Shown here: positions 25,721 to 34,650 of the stretch, one piece after another
How the letters are laid out: each line of letters starts with the position of its first letter
How positions within the stretch are numbered: position 1 is the stretch's first letter
Source: Fidelibacterota bacterium
GTDB taxonomy: Bacteria; Fidelibacterota; Marinisomatia; SCGC-AAA003-L08; JACNLC01
Assembly (NCBI GenBank): GCA_013204025.1
Contig: JABMOW010000051.1
Location: forward strand, 1 to 51,070
Direction of reading: 5' to 3'
Length of the DNA stretch: 51,070 nt
Translations under genes and position numbers: made by a program
The notes under the pieces: model-generated
Databases searched by the model: none
What the model saw: the letters and a program-made list of their open reading frames with translations, nothing else
Told to the model about the DNA's origin: nothing

Positions 25721-27655
25721 TTATTTGTTTTCTGCTGGTGAATTCCACTGACGTCGAATCTCTCCACAGCGTAACATCTTTGAACCAAAATAGGGATTGT
25801 TGATCTCTTTACCCGTCTGCAGCCAGTAAGCTCCTTTGAAATCAAATGCCATAGGACAAAACGCTTCGTTTACAGGAGCGGAGAAGAGCCCCGTTTTAGC
25901 CGCAAACCGCATCACCTGCGATAATTCTTCGAAAACCCCTCGAAGTGCATCGATGTTATCGGCTGATTTCATTGTGGGTTTCATGATCTCTTCTGCTCCT
26001 TTAACTCCCATGGTCAGCTTGTGGATTTCCATCAGCGCGGAGTAGGATTTATCGTAATCGTCCTTTGCCAGCGTGGATTGCAATTTTATATAAGCCGCAA
26101 ATACCTTTTCGGATAATGCAGGCGTGAGGTTCAGGTGGTAGTCCTTATTGATAGATTCGGGCTTCGGTTTAGCTCCCGGAGATTTCGCAGACATTCCGCT
26201 ATGATCATGACCAGTTCCTGACATTCCTCCTTCAGGGGCCATCATGCTGGGCTTTGCTGAAATTTGCAACGCACTGTCGATTTTGAAATTACCGTTTGTT
26301 ACCACTTCTTCACCTTCTGCAAGACCTGACATGATGATATAATAATCACCTGCTCTCGAACTGACAGCCACTTCCCGGCCTTCAAACACGGGTGAATCCG
26401 TACCAGGAACTTTCACATAAACCACGGCTCTCTTTCCAGTTTTCAATACTGCGCTTGCGGGGACCACAAGAGGCAATTTATCAGATTTCGGCATATTTAC
26501 AATTCCCAAGTCCTTTGCCGGCACCAAGTCCATACCGCATATATCACACTTCCCCGGTTTGTCTTTAACAATCTCCGGATGCATGGGTCCAACCCATTTA
26601 TCCGCCATATCAGGATTGATGGCATTCCCATCTGAATCAAGGGTAGAATGTACGGTCCCACGGATAAATGCCCCGGGTTTCAACAGACCATCGTCATTGG
26701 CAACGTTTAATCGGACCTTCACCGTTCGGGATTTCTCATCCAAGACGGGATCAATGTAAGCGATGGCTCCCGTAAATGTTTTCCCCGGAATGGATTCAGC
26801 GGAAAAGGTGACTTCCTGACCAAATCGAAGGAAAGGAACCTGCGACTCATAGGCATCCAAGACCACCCATACCCGGCTCAAATCAGCGATAGTATAAATG
26901 GGAGTGCCTGTCGTTACATACATGCCTTCAAATGCATTTTTGTGAATGACGATCCCGGAAACCGGGCTGTAAATAATCACATGGTTCGTTGGAGAATCCT
27001 GCTTCTCAATGGTGCGGATTTGATCTTCCGTCAAACCCAGCAGCAGGAATTTTTTTCGTGCAGCATCCAACGTTTTCATGACTGTTTCGTTTTTCGATTG
27101 ATTTTGGTTTCCACCCAGATTCACCTGTTTGTATGCCTGGATGAGTTCTTCCTGGGCAGTGATGAGTTCAGGGCTGTACAATTCCACCATGTGGTCTCCC
27201 TTATTCACCCTGATCCCGGTATAGTCAACATACAACCGTTCCAGTCTGCCGGGTATCCATGCGGTGATTCGGCTTACAAGGGTTTCGTCGTATTCTACCT
27301 TGCCAGATAATAAGACTGGGTTTTCAACCACTTGCCGCAAAACCTTTGTCGTTGATATTTTTGCCAGTTCAACCGCAGACTCGGATAATTTTAATTGACG
27401 GGGTACTACATCTGTGTCATGTGCCTCCAATGGGATCAGATCCATAAAACAGATCGGACATTGACCAGCTGATGGCAGTTTGATCTGTGGATGCATGGCA
27501 CACGTCCATATAGTGGGGGCGGTGGATTCAGTGGCTGCCTCTACTGCTGCCGGAGCCGTCACGGGATCATTGCCCATTTTCCAACCGATAACAAATATGA
27601 AAATGGCTCCAACAATGGATAAAATTAATTTTGTTTTCTTTGATGTAATTTTCAT
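25721..27655 (-). CDS. CusB-like membrane fusion protein with two HMBD motifs and DUF3347
   Basis: A 644-residue periplasmic adaptor linking pump and outer-membrane channel. It has an N-terminal membrane anchor (about 8-25), HMBD 1 (about 48-77, 'WTCAMHPQIKLPSAGQCPIC'), the lipoyl/hairpin/barrel domains of an HlyD/CusB protein ('IPGRLERLYVDYTGIRVNKG'), a second HMBD inserted near residues 355-385 ('GPMHPEIVKDKPGKCDICGM'), the membrane-proximal domain, a His/Met linker ('GTGHDHSGM') and a C-terminal DUF3347 domain (about 505-640, ending near 'NPYFGSKMLRCGEI'). It is thus longer than E. coli CusB (407) through metal-binding additions. The cusC-like stop lies 8 bases upstream. Confidence 0.9.
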   Translation of the reverse strand: MKITSKKTKLILSIVGAIFIFVIGWKMGNDPVTAPAAVEAATESTAPTIWTCAMHPQIKLPSAGQCPICFMDLIPLEAHDTDVVPRQLKLSESAVELAKISTTKVLRQVVENPVLLSGKVEYDETLVSRITAWIPGRLERLYVDYTGIRVNKGDHMVELYSPELITAQEELIQAYKQVNLGGNQNQSKNETVMKTLDAARKKFLLLGLTEDQIRTIEKQDSPTNHVIIYSPVSGIVIHKNAFEGMYVTTGTPIYTIADLSRVWVVLDAYESQVPFLRFGQEVTFSAESIPGKTFTGAIAYIDPVLDEKSRTVKVRLNVANDDGLLKPGAFIRGTVHSTLDSDGNAINPDMADKWVGPMHPEIVKDKPGKCDICGMDLVPAKDLGIVNMPKSDKLPLVVPASAVLKTGKRAVVYVKVPGTDSPVFEGREVAVSSRAGDYYIIMSGLAEGEEVVTNGNFKIDSALQISAKPSMMAPEGGMSGTGHDHSGMSAKSPGAKPKPESINKDYHLNLTPALSEKVFAAYIKLQSTLAKDDYDKSYSALMEIHKLTMGVKGAEEIMKPTMKSADNIDALRGVFEELSQVMRFAAKTGLFSAPVNEAFCPMAFDFKGAYWLQTGKEINNPYFGSKMLRCGEIRRQWNSPAENK

Positions 27656-27663
27656 GTTTTCTC

Positions 27664-28896
27664 CTAAAATTCTTGTGCAGTTAATTCAAGATATTCTGCA
27701 TGGGATGTAAAATAATGAAGACGCATTTTTGCCCCTTCGAGTTTGGCTTGTAGCAGATTTTTTTCCGAATTGAGATACGTTTCAAAATCAACTTCATCGG
27801 ATAAATACGCGGATTCGGCTACCTTATAGTTTTGTTCTGCCAGCGGTATCAGATCATGGATGTAAAGATTATACTTCCGCCGGGAATCGTCCAGTTTATA
27901 ATTCAGACTTTCAAGCTGGGCATCAAGAGATAACCGTACATCTTGCAACTGGGAATCAGCGCCTGCCAGCTTGGCGTTTGCCGATTCTTTGATGGCTTTA
28001 TTCTTACCAAACCAGATGGGGAGGGATATTCCCGCCCTGACCATCAATGGGTTCTTACCGGTACCATCTTTAAGTATGATATTATCGAGGCCTACAGAAA
28101 AATCCGGTTTGGCAGATAATTTTGCAAGGCGCACGGCTTCTGATCCAATCGATATTGATTTTTGGGCGGTTAATAATTGGGGATTCTTCTCAATCCCAGT
28201 GTATTCAATTGCAGGTAGATCTTTTTCAAAGGAAAGAATGTTATCAAAAACCAGACCATCTTCAATTGTAGTATCGCCAAGGAGCTGGTTCAGTTTGGCC
28301 AGAAGTACCGGTCGTTTGGCAGTGATGGATATGAGATCGTCCTCGAGTCTGAGTAAGTCCATTTGAACTTTTAGCAAATAAGATTGACTGGCTCTTGAGG
28401 TGGTATATTTTAACCTGATAACGGATTCCAGTTGTTTCAGAATATCAAAATTCTCGTTGGTGATAGCTTCTTCTGATGCAAGAAACCTCAGTTGTTCATA
28501 GGTTGCCCGGACGTCACTGACCACCTGTAAAGTCACCTGCCTCAACTGTTCATTTTCAATGTCCAATCGAAGACGGGCAATTTTTTCTTTTCCGGATAGT
28601 TTGCCGGGCCAGGGCAGATTTTGAGTGATGCCAAGCTTCCACTCCTGAGGTCCCTCCTTGGTCACCACTGGTGATATGAAATATCCTGCAGATAGTGATG
28701 GGTTCGGGAGGCTCCCGGCGGTAATAATTTCATTCGATTGTGAAATTACCTTTTGTTGCTGTACCATGATCGCTCTGTTATTTTCAAGGGCGTTCCGGAT
28801 CAGTTGATCCAATTGAGGGTTTGTTTCGGGTAGCTTAGAGAAAACCAAACATGGAAGAACAAACACACAAAACATGACGTTTCGGTTGCGAAACAT
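27664..28896 (-). CDS. CusC/TolC-like outer-membrane efflux protein
   Basis: 410 residues with a signal peptide (about 1-20) and the duplicated outer-membrane-efflux (OEP) architecture of long coiled-coil helices: first repeat about 28-215 ('NNRAIMVQQQKVISQSNEI', 'QNLPWPGKLSGKEKIARLRL'), second repeat about 235-405 ('NPQLLTAQKSISIGSEAVRL', 'GISLPIWFGKNKAIKE'). It would form the trimeric exit duct of the Cu/Ag pump. AGGAG (within 28899-28907) precedes the ATG and lies in a hairpin with an upstream complement, suggesting translational control. Confidence 0.9.
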   Translation of the reverse strand: MFRNRNVMFCVFVLPCLVFSKLPETNPQLDQLIRNALENNRAIMVQQQKVISQSNEIITAGSLPNPSLSAGYFISPVVTKEGPQEWKLGITQNLPWPGKLSGKEKIARLRLDIENEQLRQVTLQVVSDVRATYEQLRFLASEEAITNENFDILKQLESVIRLKYTTSRASQSYLLKVQMDLLRLEDDLISITAKRPVLLAKLNQLLGDTTIEDGLVFDNILSFEKDLPAIEYTGIEKNPQLLTAQKSISIGSEAVRLAKLSAKPDFSVGLDNIILKDGTGKNPLMVRAGISLPIWFGKNKAIKESANAKLAGADSQLQDVRLSLDAQLESLNYKLDDSRRKYNLYIHDLIPLAEQNYKVAESAYLSDEVDFETYLNSEKNLLQAKLEGAKMRLHYFTSHAEYLELTAQEF

Positions 28897-28898
28897 AC

Positions 28899-28950
28899 AA
28901 AACTCCTAATTTATTAAAGTGAGAACTGAAAAAAGGAAAAAGGGAGTTTT
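28899..28950 (-). promoter_or_regulatory. hairpin sequestering the ribosome site of the cusC-like gene
   Basis: In the minus-strand transcript AAAACTCC (from 28950 to 28943) can pair perfectly with GGAGTTTT (28906 to 28899), which contains the Shine-Dalgarno sequence of the cusC-like gene. The stop codon of the preceding Cys-rich gene (28955-28957) lies 4 bases before the hairpin, so a terminating ribosome would cover the upstream arm and free the site. Confidence 0.4.
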
Positions 28951-28954
28951 ATAT

Positions 28955-29380
28955 CTAAATTAAAAGGGGAGTATGGGTGTGTTGTATGGTGAGATTTGGT
29001 AATAAATCAACAGGTACGAAGAACTTTTGAGAATTTTGTTTAATGGTAAAATGTGATATTGTCAATTGAGTATAACCCACGGTCAATGACTTTATGACCT
29101 CTACCGAATTGGATGCGGAATTACCGTCAAAGTTATTCGTCTGGCATTTTACTTTTGTTTTGCAACAGGAATTAGATTGAGAATCAGTAACATTACTCCC
29201 CATGTCGCAGGAACAGGTTTGAGAACTGGTCATGGCGCATGTGGGTGTTTCACACATTATTTTAACGTGGGTGCCCAGATTAAACACAATTGCCAGAGAT
29301 AATAAGTAAACGACTGTTCGCATGAAGATCAATTTATACGTTATCTTTGATGTAGTCAAATATTTTTTTTCATTTTTCAT
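28955..29380 (-). CDS. small secreted Cys-rich protein of the copper locus
   Basis: Up to 141 residues; an internal ATG at 29323 ('MRTVVYLLSLAIVFNLG') would place the hydrophobic export segment at the N-terminus and give 122 residues. Neither start has a strong ribosome site, so the coordinates give the longer form. After the signal segment comes a Cys-rich patch ('CETPTCAMTSSQTCSCDMG', 'SCCKTKVKC') and a C-terminal segment with no known motif ending in 'HTHTPLLI'. Size, position and Cys content recall small secreted proteins that accompany metal exporters in Bacteroidota. It may sense or bind metal; function unknown. It sits first in the CusCBA-like gene run. Confidence 0.6.
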   Translation of the reverse strand: MKNEKKYLTTSKITYKLIFMRTVVYLLSLAIVFNLGTHVKIMCETPTCAMTSSQTCSCDMGSNVTDSQSNSCCKTKVKCQTNNFDGNSASNSVEVIKSLTVGYTQLTISHFTIKQNSQKFFVPVDLLPNLTIQHTHTPLLI

Positions 29381-29426
29381 GTTTGGCTAGCGTACAACGA
29401 ATCGGAAAGTTTGTTCCATTGGATGT

Positions 29427-31517
29427 TCAGGATAATCCACAGAGTGTTTCAACGTGCGGTTTTTTCCCAAAGATAAGAAGCTGGTCGTCGGGACCTACAA
29501 TGGTTTTGGGAACAGGCATTAAATTGATCGATACCCCATTATGCGTTTTACATATAAGAATCACGTCCACATGGAATTTATGGCGGATATTTAACTGGTG
29601 AAACGATTGGTTCACAAATTCGGAGGGCGTATTGATCCGCGCCATCAAATATCCTGGTATAACTTCGGTTTTTTCATGGTAATGGTGAACGTATTTCATC
29701 TCAGTTGCCATATGTCCGGCGCTTTGGGTTTGAATAAGCATATCCTGGTACTCACGGAGGATATCCCTACGGAAAACCTGGCCGGTCAAATTTCCATCAT
29801 CGTCCAGAACCGGCACTGCCAGCATATCTGCGTCCAGTAATTTTTGCAGAACATCATTGATGGGAGTGCGATCGGTAACACTGGGAAAACGCGTTTGGTA
29901 GATATCTTTAATTACGGCATCATCCGGGATGGTTTCCATATGGTTAAGAAACCGTCTTACCATTCCCTGTGTGATTATTCCTGTTAGTTTATCTCTTTCA
30001 TCGCAAACATAAGTTACTGGTTGCTCACTACCGGCCATAGTTACCAATAATTCATTTATGGATGCATCTTCCCGGATAATCTCCACTCGTTGCTGCTTGA
30101 TTTTATCTACGTTCAATTTTTTTAATACGTTAATATCTGTGCCGCCATAAATATCAACTCCGCGGCGTTTGAGTTTTAATGTGTAAATATTCCCATCGAG
30201 AAGTCGTGATGAAATGGCGATCGCGATAATACTGGTAACCATTAATGGAAGGATAACACTGTACTCTGCCGTCATTTCAAATATAATGAGGATTGCGGTT
30301 ACCGGAGCATGAGTCGTGGCAGCAACCATAGCCGCCATACCCACCAGCGCATATGCACCCGGGTCTGCGGTAATATTCGGGTAAAAAACATTAAAGAACT
30401 TTCCCATAGCGCCGCCAAGCATAGACCCCATGAACAGGGAAGGAGCAAAGATACCCCCTGAAGCACCGGCACCCAGCGATATGCTGGTGGCAAAGATTTT
30501 CCCGATAAGTAATCCGCCAATAATGAGAAATGAGAGATCGTTTGCTAAAACACGATCCATGGATTCATATCCCACGCCCATCACTTCTGGGATAAAGATC
30601 GCCATCAGTCCGATGATCAGACCGCCGACCAACGCTTTTATTCCAACAGGGACTTTCCATTGATCAAAGATATCTTCTGACTTATACAGAGTACGGACAA
30701 AAAACCATCCTGCGAAACCAGTGACAACTCCCAAGATGATATAGAACAATATTTCAAGAGGGGAATGTAGTGAATAGACGGGTGGCACAAAAGCAGGAAA
30801 ATCACCATACATACCTCTGGAAATAACTGTGGCAAACACGGAAGATATAATGATTGGTCCAATAGCACCGGCGCTAAAATCTCCCAAAATGATTTCGCTG
30901 GCAAATATGGCGCCAGCAATAGGTGCGTTAAATGTAGCGGCTATGCCTGCAGCAGCACCGCATCCCACAAACGTTTTCATCCGGCGTTGGGAAACCTGAA
31001 AAATTTGTCCAACGATGGACCCGAATGCAGAACCGATCTGCACAATAGGGCCCTCTCTACCCACAGCTGCGCCTGAAGCAATTGATACAGCAGAAGCAAA
31101 AGCTTTCACTAGAACTACTCTCATTCGGATAAATCCGCTTTGCGTAGCAATCGCATTCATGACCTCGGGAACACCATGTCCTTTAGCTTCCGGGGCAAAT
31201 CGTTGTACGAAAATGGCAACGAATACGATCCCGATAACCGGAATCAGTACCTTTAGATAAATAGGAGCTGAAATAACCATTTCCAAGAACGGTCCGTTTC
31301 CCCAGAATAAATCACTAAAATAGGAGATGAGTGTGCGGAATCCACCGGCAACATATCCGGCAGCAACACCAATTATGATTGCAATTGTAATGACAAATAA
31401 TTGATCAAAGGATTTGATACCCGAAAGTGTGGATTGTAAAAAGGAAAAAATAATGTTTCGCCAGGCGATATACCTGCGAAAGCGGTTAATTTTTTTGGTA
31501 GTCAGTTTGCCTTTCAT
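29427..31517 (-). CDS. ClC-family chloride channel/transporter with CBS pair and RCK-C domain
   Basis: A 696-residue ClC protein. Selectivity and gating motifs: 'GHGVPEV' (in place of GSGIP, about 113-119), 'GREGPIVQ' with gating Glu155, 'GAGASGGIFAPSLF', and 'NAPIAGAIFASEII', where the position of the internal proton-path glutamate of E. coli ClC appears to be Ile209. After the membrane domain there are two CBS domains (about 460-600) and a C-terminal TrkA-C/RCK-C-like domain (about 610-690, 'VGPDDQLLIFGKKPHVETL'). It lies 46 bp upstream of the copper locus on the same strand. It may supply chloride or charge balance; a metal link is only positional. Confidence 0.88.
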   Translation of the reverse strand: MKGKLTTKKINRFRRYIAWRNIIFSFLQSTLSGIKSFDQLFVITIAIIIGVAAGYVAGGFRTLISYFSDLFWGNGPFLEMVISAPIYLKVLIPVIGIVFVAIFVQRFAPEAKGHGVPEVMNAIATQSGFIRMRVVLVKAFASAVSIASGAAVGREGPIVQIGSAFGSIVGQIFQVSQRRMKTFVGCGAAAGIAATFNAPIAGAIFASEIILGDFSAGAIGPIIISSVFATVISRGMYGDFPAFVPPVYSLHSPLEILFYIILGVVTGFAGWFFVRTLYKSEDIFDQWKVPVGIKALVGGLIIGLMAIFIPEVMGVGYESMDRVLANDLSFLIIGGLLIGKIFATSISLGAGASGGIFAPSLFMGSMLGGAMGKFFNVFYPNITADPGAYALVGMAAMVAATTHAPVTAILIIFEMTAEYSVILPLMVTSIIAIAISSRLLDGNIYTLKLKRRGVDIYGGTDINVLKKLNVDKIKQQRVEIIREDASINELLVTMAGSEQPVTYVCDERDKLTGIITQGMVRRFLNHMETIPDDAVIKDIYQTRFPSVTDRTPINDVLQKLLDADMLAVPVLDDDGNLTGQVFRRDILREYQDMLIQTQSAGHMATEMKYVHHYHEKTEVIPGYLMARINTPSEFVNQSFHQLNIRHKFHVDVILICKTHNGVSINLMPVPKTIVGPDDQLLIFGKKPHVETLCGLS

Positions 31518-31653
31518 ATAAATAATAGCGGATAATAAGCATGAAATTTATCCATACTTCCATCAACCCTTCATGAATTAATCCTAAAATAAATTTCGTG
31601 GATCAATTAGTTGCTAAAATCCCGACCAATAGCATTTTTGCACAACGAAAATA

Positions 31654-31674
31654 ATTAACCAATTGATTAATAAT
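31654..31674. promoter_or_regulatory. TetR-type operator, copy 1
   Basis: Contains the pseudo-palindrome TTAACCAATTGATTAA (31655-31670), i.e. TTAA-n-CAATTG-n-TTAA. The 21-bp block recurs 30 bp downstream with one mismatch. It lies between the divergent ClC and tetR genes. Confidence 0.6.
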
Positions 31675-31683
31675 TGTTTTTTT

Positions 31684-31704
31684 ATTAACCAATTGCTTAA
31701 TAAT
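31684..31704. promoter_or_regulatory. TetR-type operator, copy 2
   Basis: Contains TTAACCAATTGCTTAA (31685-31700). Its centre is 30 bp (about three helical turns) from copy 1 and it ends 8 bp before the tetR ATG, so bound repressor would block the start region. No Shine-Dalgarno sequence is seen between it and the ATG. Confidence 0.6.
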
Positions 31705-31712
31705 ATTAATCC

Positions 31713-32327
31713 ATGGCAAGACCCAAAAAATCAGATAGAACATCAGACGCTCAAATCCGTGATCGTATTCAGAAAGAAGCAGAGCGTCTGTTTGCTAAAA
31801 AAGGATTTACATCCACAACTACTCGTGAAATTGCAAAAGCGGCGCGGGTAAATAATGCATTAATCCATTATTATTTTAAAGGAAAAGCGGAGCTATACAA
31901 AGCCATTATTACCCAAAATGTTGATCAAGTGTTTAAGGCTATACTCAGTGGTCTTGAACATGACCTTTCCATTGAAAGTGCTATTGATGTCATTGTTGAA
32001 TCCTACTATTCACTATTCGACCAGAAGTCGACAATACTTCCTCCGATGCTTGCCCGTGAGCTTGCAGATGGCGCATCCTTTATCAAATCCATCGTAGCGG
32101 AAAAGTATGACACCATTATACCCATATATGAAAGGGCAATCCGAACTTCGAATGTTCAGACTGAACAATTATTATCTCTTATGTTTATTATCGGTATAAT
32201 ATTATTTTCAATTTTGAGTCGTCCTATCCAAATAGCCTTAAGAGAGAAGTTGGGATTGCCGACTCCCGATCCTGATGATGTGAAGCGGTACATTAAATTA
32301 TTTGTCAAACAGGGAATTATTCTATGA
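31713..32327 (+). CDS. TetR-family transcriptional repressor
   Basis: 204 residues. The N-terminal helix-turn-helix (about 12-58) has the TetR pattern 'AERLFAKKGFTSTTTREIAK' then 'HYYFKGKAELYKAII'. The helical C-terminal domain (about 75-204) would bind an unknown hydrophobic ligand. Its stop codon overlaps the start of the RND exporter gene (ATGA, 32324-32327), and two matching operators lie just upstream, so it most likely represses its own four-gene operon until the exporter's substrate appears. Confidence 0.92.
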   Translation: MARPKKSDRTSDAQIRDRIQKEAERLFAKKGFTSTTTREIAKAARVNNALIHYYFKGKAELYKAIITQNVDQVFKAILSGLEHDLSIESAIDVIVESYYSLFDQKSTILPPMLARELADGASFIKSIVAEKYDTIIPIYERAIRTSNVQTEQLLSLMFIIGIILFSILSRPIQIALREKLGLPTPDPDDVKRYIKLFVKQGIIL

Positions 32328-34600
32328 AACAATGGGCCTTAAATCAATCACTGAATCACCCTAAGAGGACCATCATTATTTCACTGATCTTAACCATGTT
32401 GTTATCTTCAGGCTTATGGCTTGTACAAATGGAAGACGACATGTTGAAGCTGCTTCCAGATGATATCGAATCAACTATGACGTGGGAAGCAGTTCAGGAA
32501 GAATTTGGGAATACGAATTTGATGTTTGTGGCATTTGGTCGCACTGGGGAATCCGTATTTAACACCCAAGCACTATCTGACCTGTGGACCATCACCAATG
32601 AAATCGAAAGTCTGGCAGAAGTAGATGAGGTTATCAGTATTGCGACTCTGAACCGGATGGATAGCGATGACGGATTTATGGAAGTGAGTGATTTACAACC
32701 AGCCAAAGATCTAACGGATGTTGAAGTAGATCGTATTCGAACATACCTTGAAAAAACTCCGGATATGATGCGCAGGGTTGTGGGAACCAATGGAGATTTC
32801 CTAAATGTTGTTGTACGACCGGTGATAGACGTAGCTTCAGATAAATTTCGAAACAACGTTGTGAATACCTGTAATCAGAATTTACAAGACTACAAAGTAC
32901 ACTTTGGCGGAGAGGTATACCTGACCGGCTCAATTCCAATGCTGATGAGAGGGGATGTGATTCGCCTCATGCGTATCGGACTGGTCGTAATGATATTGAT
33001 CATGTTGTCAAGTCTACGCAGCATATCTGCCGTTGCCATGGTGCTGTCTGTCATTGTTATGTCTCTGACCTCCATGATGGGATTTATGGGATGGATTCGT
33101 CATTTTACTCAGTTGGATATCTTTTATTTTTCACTTATGAACACATCTATGCCCATCATTCTACTGACGATAGCCAATTCTGATGGTGTCCATGTTATCA
33201 CGAAATTTTTTAGCAAATTGCGACTATCCGGTAATGTGAAAGAGTCAGTGGAAGGCACAATGAACTCATTGCTGCTCCCTATTTTTCTAACCAGCGCCAC
33301 GACCGTTGTAGCCTTTCTATCACTCTCTTTTGCACCAATCCGGCAGATGATGGGTTATGGAATCACCATCGGCGCAGGGATTATATGGGCGTGGATATTA
33401 TCTGCTACATTTCTACCATCCTTGATAATATTAAAAAAATGGAATTTATCTTCAAGTGCAATCTCGAAATCAAATTTCATCGAAAGAGTCACGGATAAAT
33501 TTGGATCAATTGTTATCCATCATCCCAAAAAGGTGCTTGGAGCAGGCGTGGTGGTTTTGGGTATCGGTTTCTGGGGACTTTTTCTTCTCAACGTTGAAGT
33601 AAATATTATTACTTTTTTCAAACCGGGGACAGAAATCCGAGATAGTCTTGAATTTATGGATGCCGAAATGACCGGCACAATGGACCTCCAGCTACGGATT
33701 CAGGGGGATATTAAATCGCCCAAAACGTTAAATGACATGATCACATTCCAGGATTTTCTGGAAAAACATCCCAGTACCACCACTACCATCTCAATTGCAG
33801 ATGTTATTAAACAGATGCACAGGACTGTCATGGATGATGATCCGCTTTATGAAACAATTCCAGATACACGGGATAAAGTGAATAATTTGTTTACTTTGTA
33901 TTCCATCTCCGGTGATCCTGATGATTTCAGCTCATTGGTGGATTATGAATATAAAACCGGACTTGTAACATCGCTGATGAAAAACATGTCTACAAAAAAA
34001 ATCGTGACATTTGTCGATGAGATTAAGGCATATGCGTCAAAACACATCAATAGTGATTTGTCTATCACCATTACCGGAATGTTAGTCATTTTCAATGATC
34101 TGGTTCATTTGTTGGTCAAGTCTTCATTTATCAGCATCTCAGTATCAATAATTTTAATTGCTATCATGGCAGCGGTGGCTTTCAAGCGGTTCCATTGGGG
34201 GATAATGGCGGTTGTTCCGTTATCCGGCGCAGTCATAATGAATTTCGGACTCATGGGTGTATTCGGAATTCATCTCAGCCATATTACGGCGATCCTATCT
34301 TCCATCATTATCGGAGTGGGGGTGGATTTTGCGCTACACTACATCAGTCAATTCAGAAATTTAGCCGCAAGAGGTGTACCGGATAGTGAGATCAGTCAGC
34401 AGGTTATCCACGAAGTAGGGTATCCCATCGTGTTAGATGCAGTCTCCAACATGTCTTTTGGTGCGCTTTTATTTTCTGTATTTCTTCCGGTAATGCACAT
34501 TGGTGGATTGATGGTCTTCGCTATGGTGTCAACTTCGATAGGAACACTTACCCTCCTGGCTGCACTTGTAGAAATCTTTAAGAAAAAATTAAGACAATAA
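32324..34600 (+). CDS. MMPL-type RND superfamily exporter
   Basis: 758 residues with the duplicated RND layout: TM1 (about 15-33), a periplasmic loop (about 34-205), TM2-6 (about 210-370), TM7 (about 403-422), a second loop (about 423-590) and TM8-12 (about 590-750). Proton-relay-like motifs are 'NSDGVHVITKFF' after TM4 and 'GVGVDFALHYISQF' after TM10, as in MmpL/HpnN-like lipid exporters rather than drug or metal pumps. It is followed by a LolA-like carrier and an OM barrel, a set expected to move a hydrophobic compound from the inner to the outer membrane. The substrate is unknown. Confidence 0.88.
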   Translation: MKQWALNQSLNHPKRTIIISLILTMLLSSGLWLVQMEDDMLKLLPDDIESTMTWEAVQEEFGNTNLMFVAFGRTGESVFNTQALSDLWTITNEIESLAEVDEVISIATLNRMDSDDGFMEVSDLQPAKDLTDVEVDRIRTYLEKTPDMMRRVVGTNGDFLNVVVRPVIDVASDKFRNNVVNTCNQNLQDYKVHFGGEVYLTGSIPMLMRGDVIRLMRIGLVVMILIMLSSLRSISAVAMVLSVIVMSLTSMMGFMGWIRHFTQLDIFYFSLMNTSMPIILLTIANSDGVHVITKFFSKLRLSGNVKESVEGTMNSLLLPIFLTSATTVVAFLSLSFAPIRQMMGYGITIGAGIIWAWILSATFLPSLIILKKWNLSSSAISKSNFIERVTDKFGSIVIHHPKKVLGAGVVVLGIGFWGLFLLNVEVNIITFFKPGTEIRDSLEFMDAEMTGTMDLQLRIQGDIKSPKTLNDMITFQDFLEKHPSTTTTISIADVIKQMHRTVMDDDPLYETIPDTRDKVNNLFTLYSISGDPDDFSSLVDYEYKTGLVTSLMKNMSTKKIVTFVDEIKAYASKHINSDLSITITGMLVIFNDLVHLLVKSSFISISVSIILIAIMAAVAFKRFHWGIMAVVPLSGAVIMNFGLMGVFGIHLSHITAILSSIIIGVGVDFALHYISQFRNLAARGVPDSEISQQVIHEVGYPIVLDAVSNMSFGALLFSVFLPVMHIGGLMVFAMVSTSIGTLTLLAALVEIFKKKLRQ

Positions 34601-34650
34601 TTGATAATGATCGTCTATCAAATCAAAATATTGGCTCGAAAGGAAAACAA

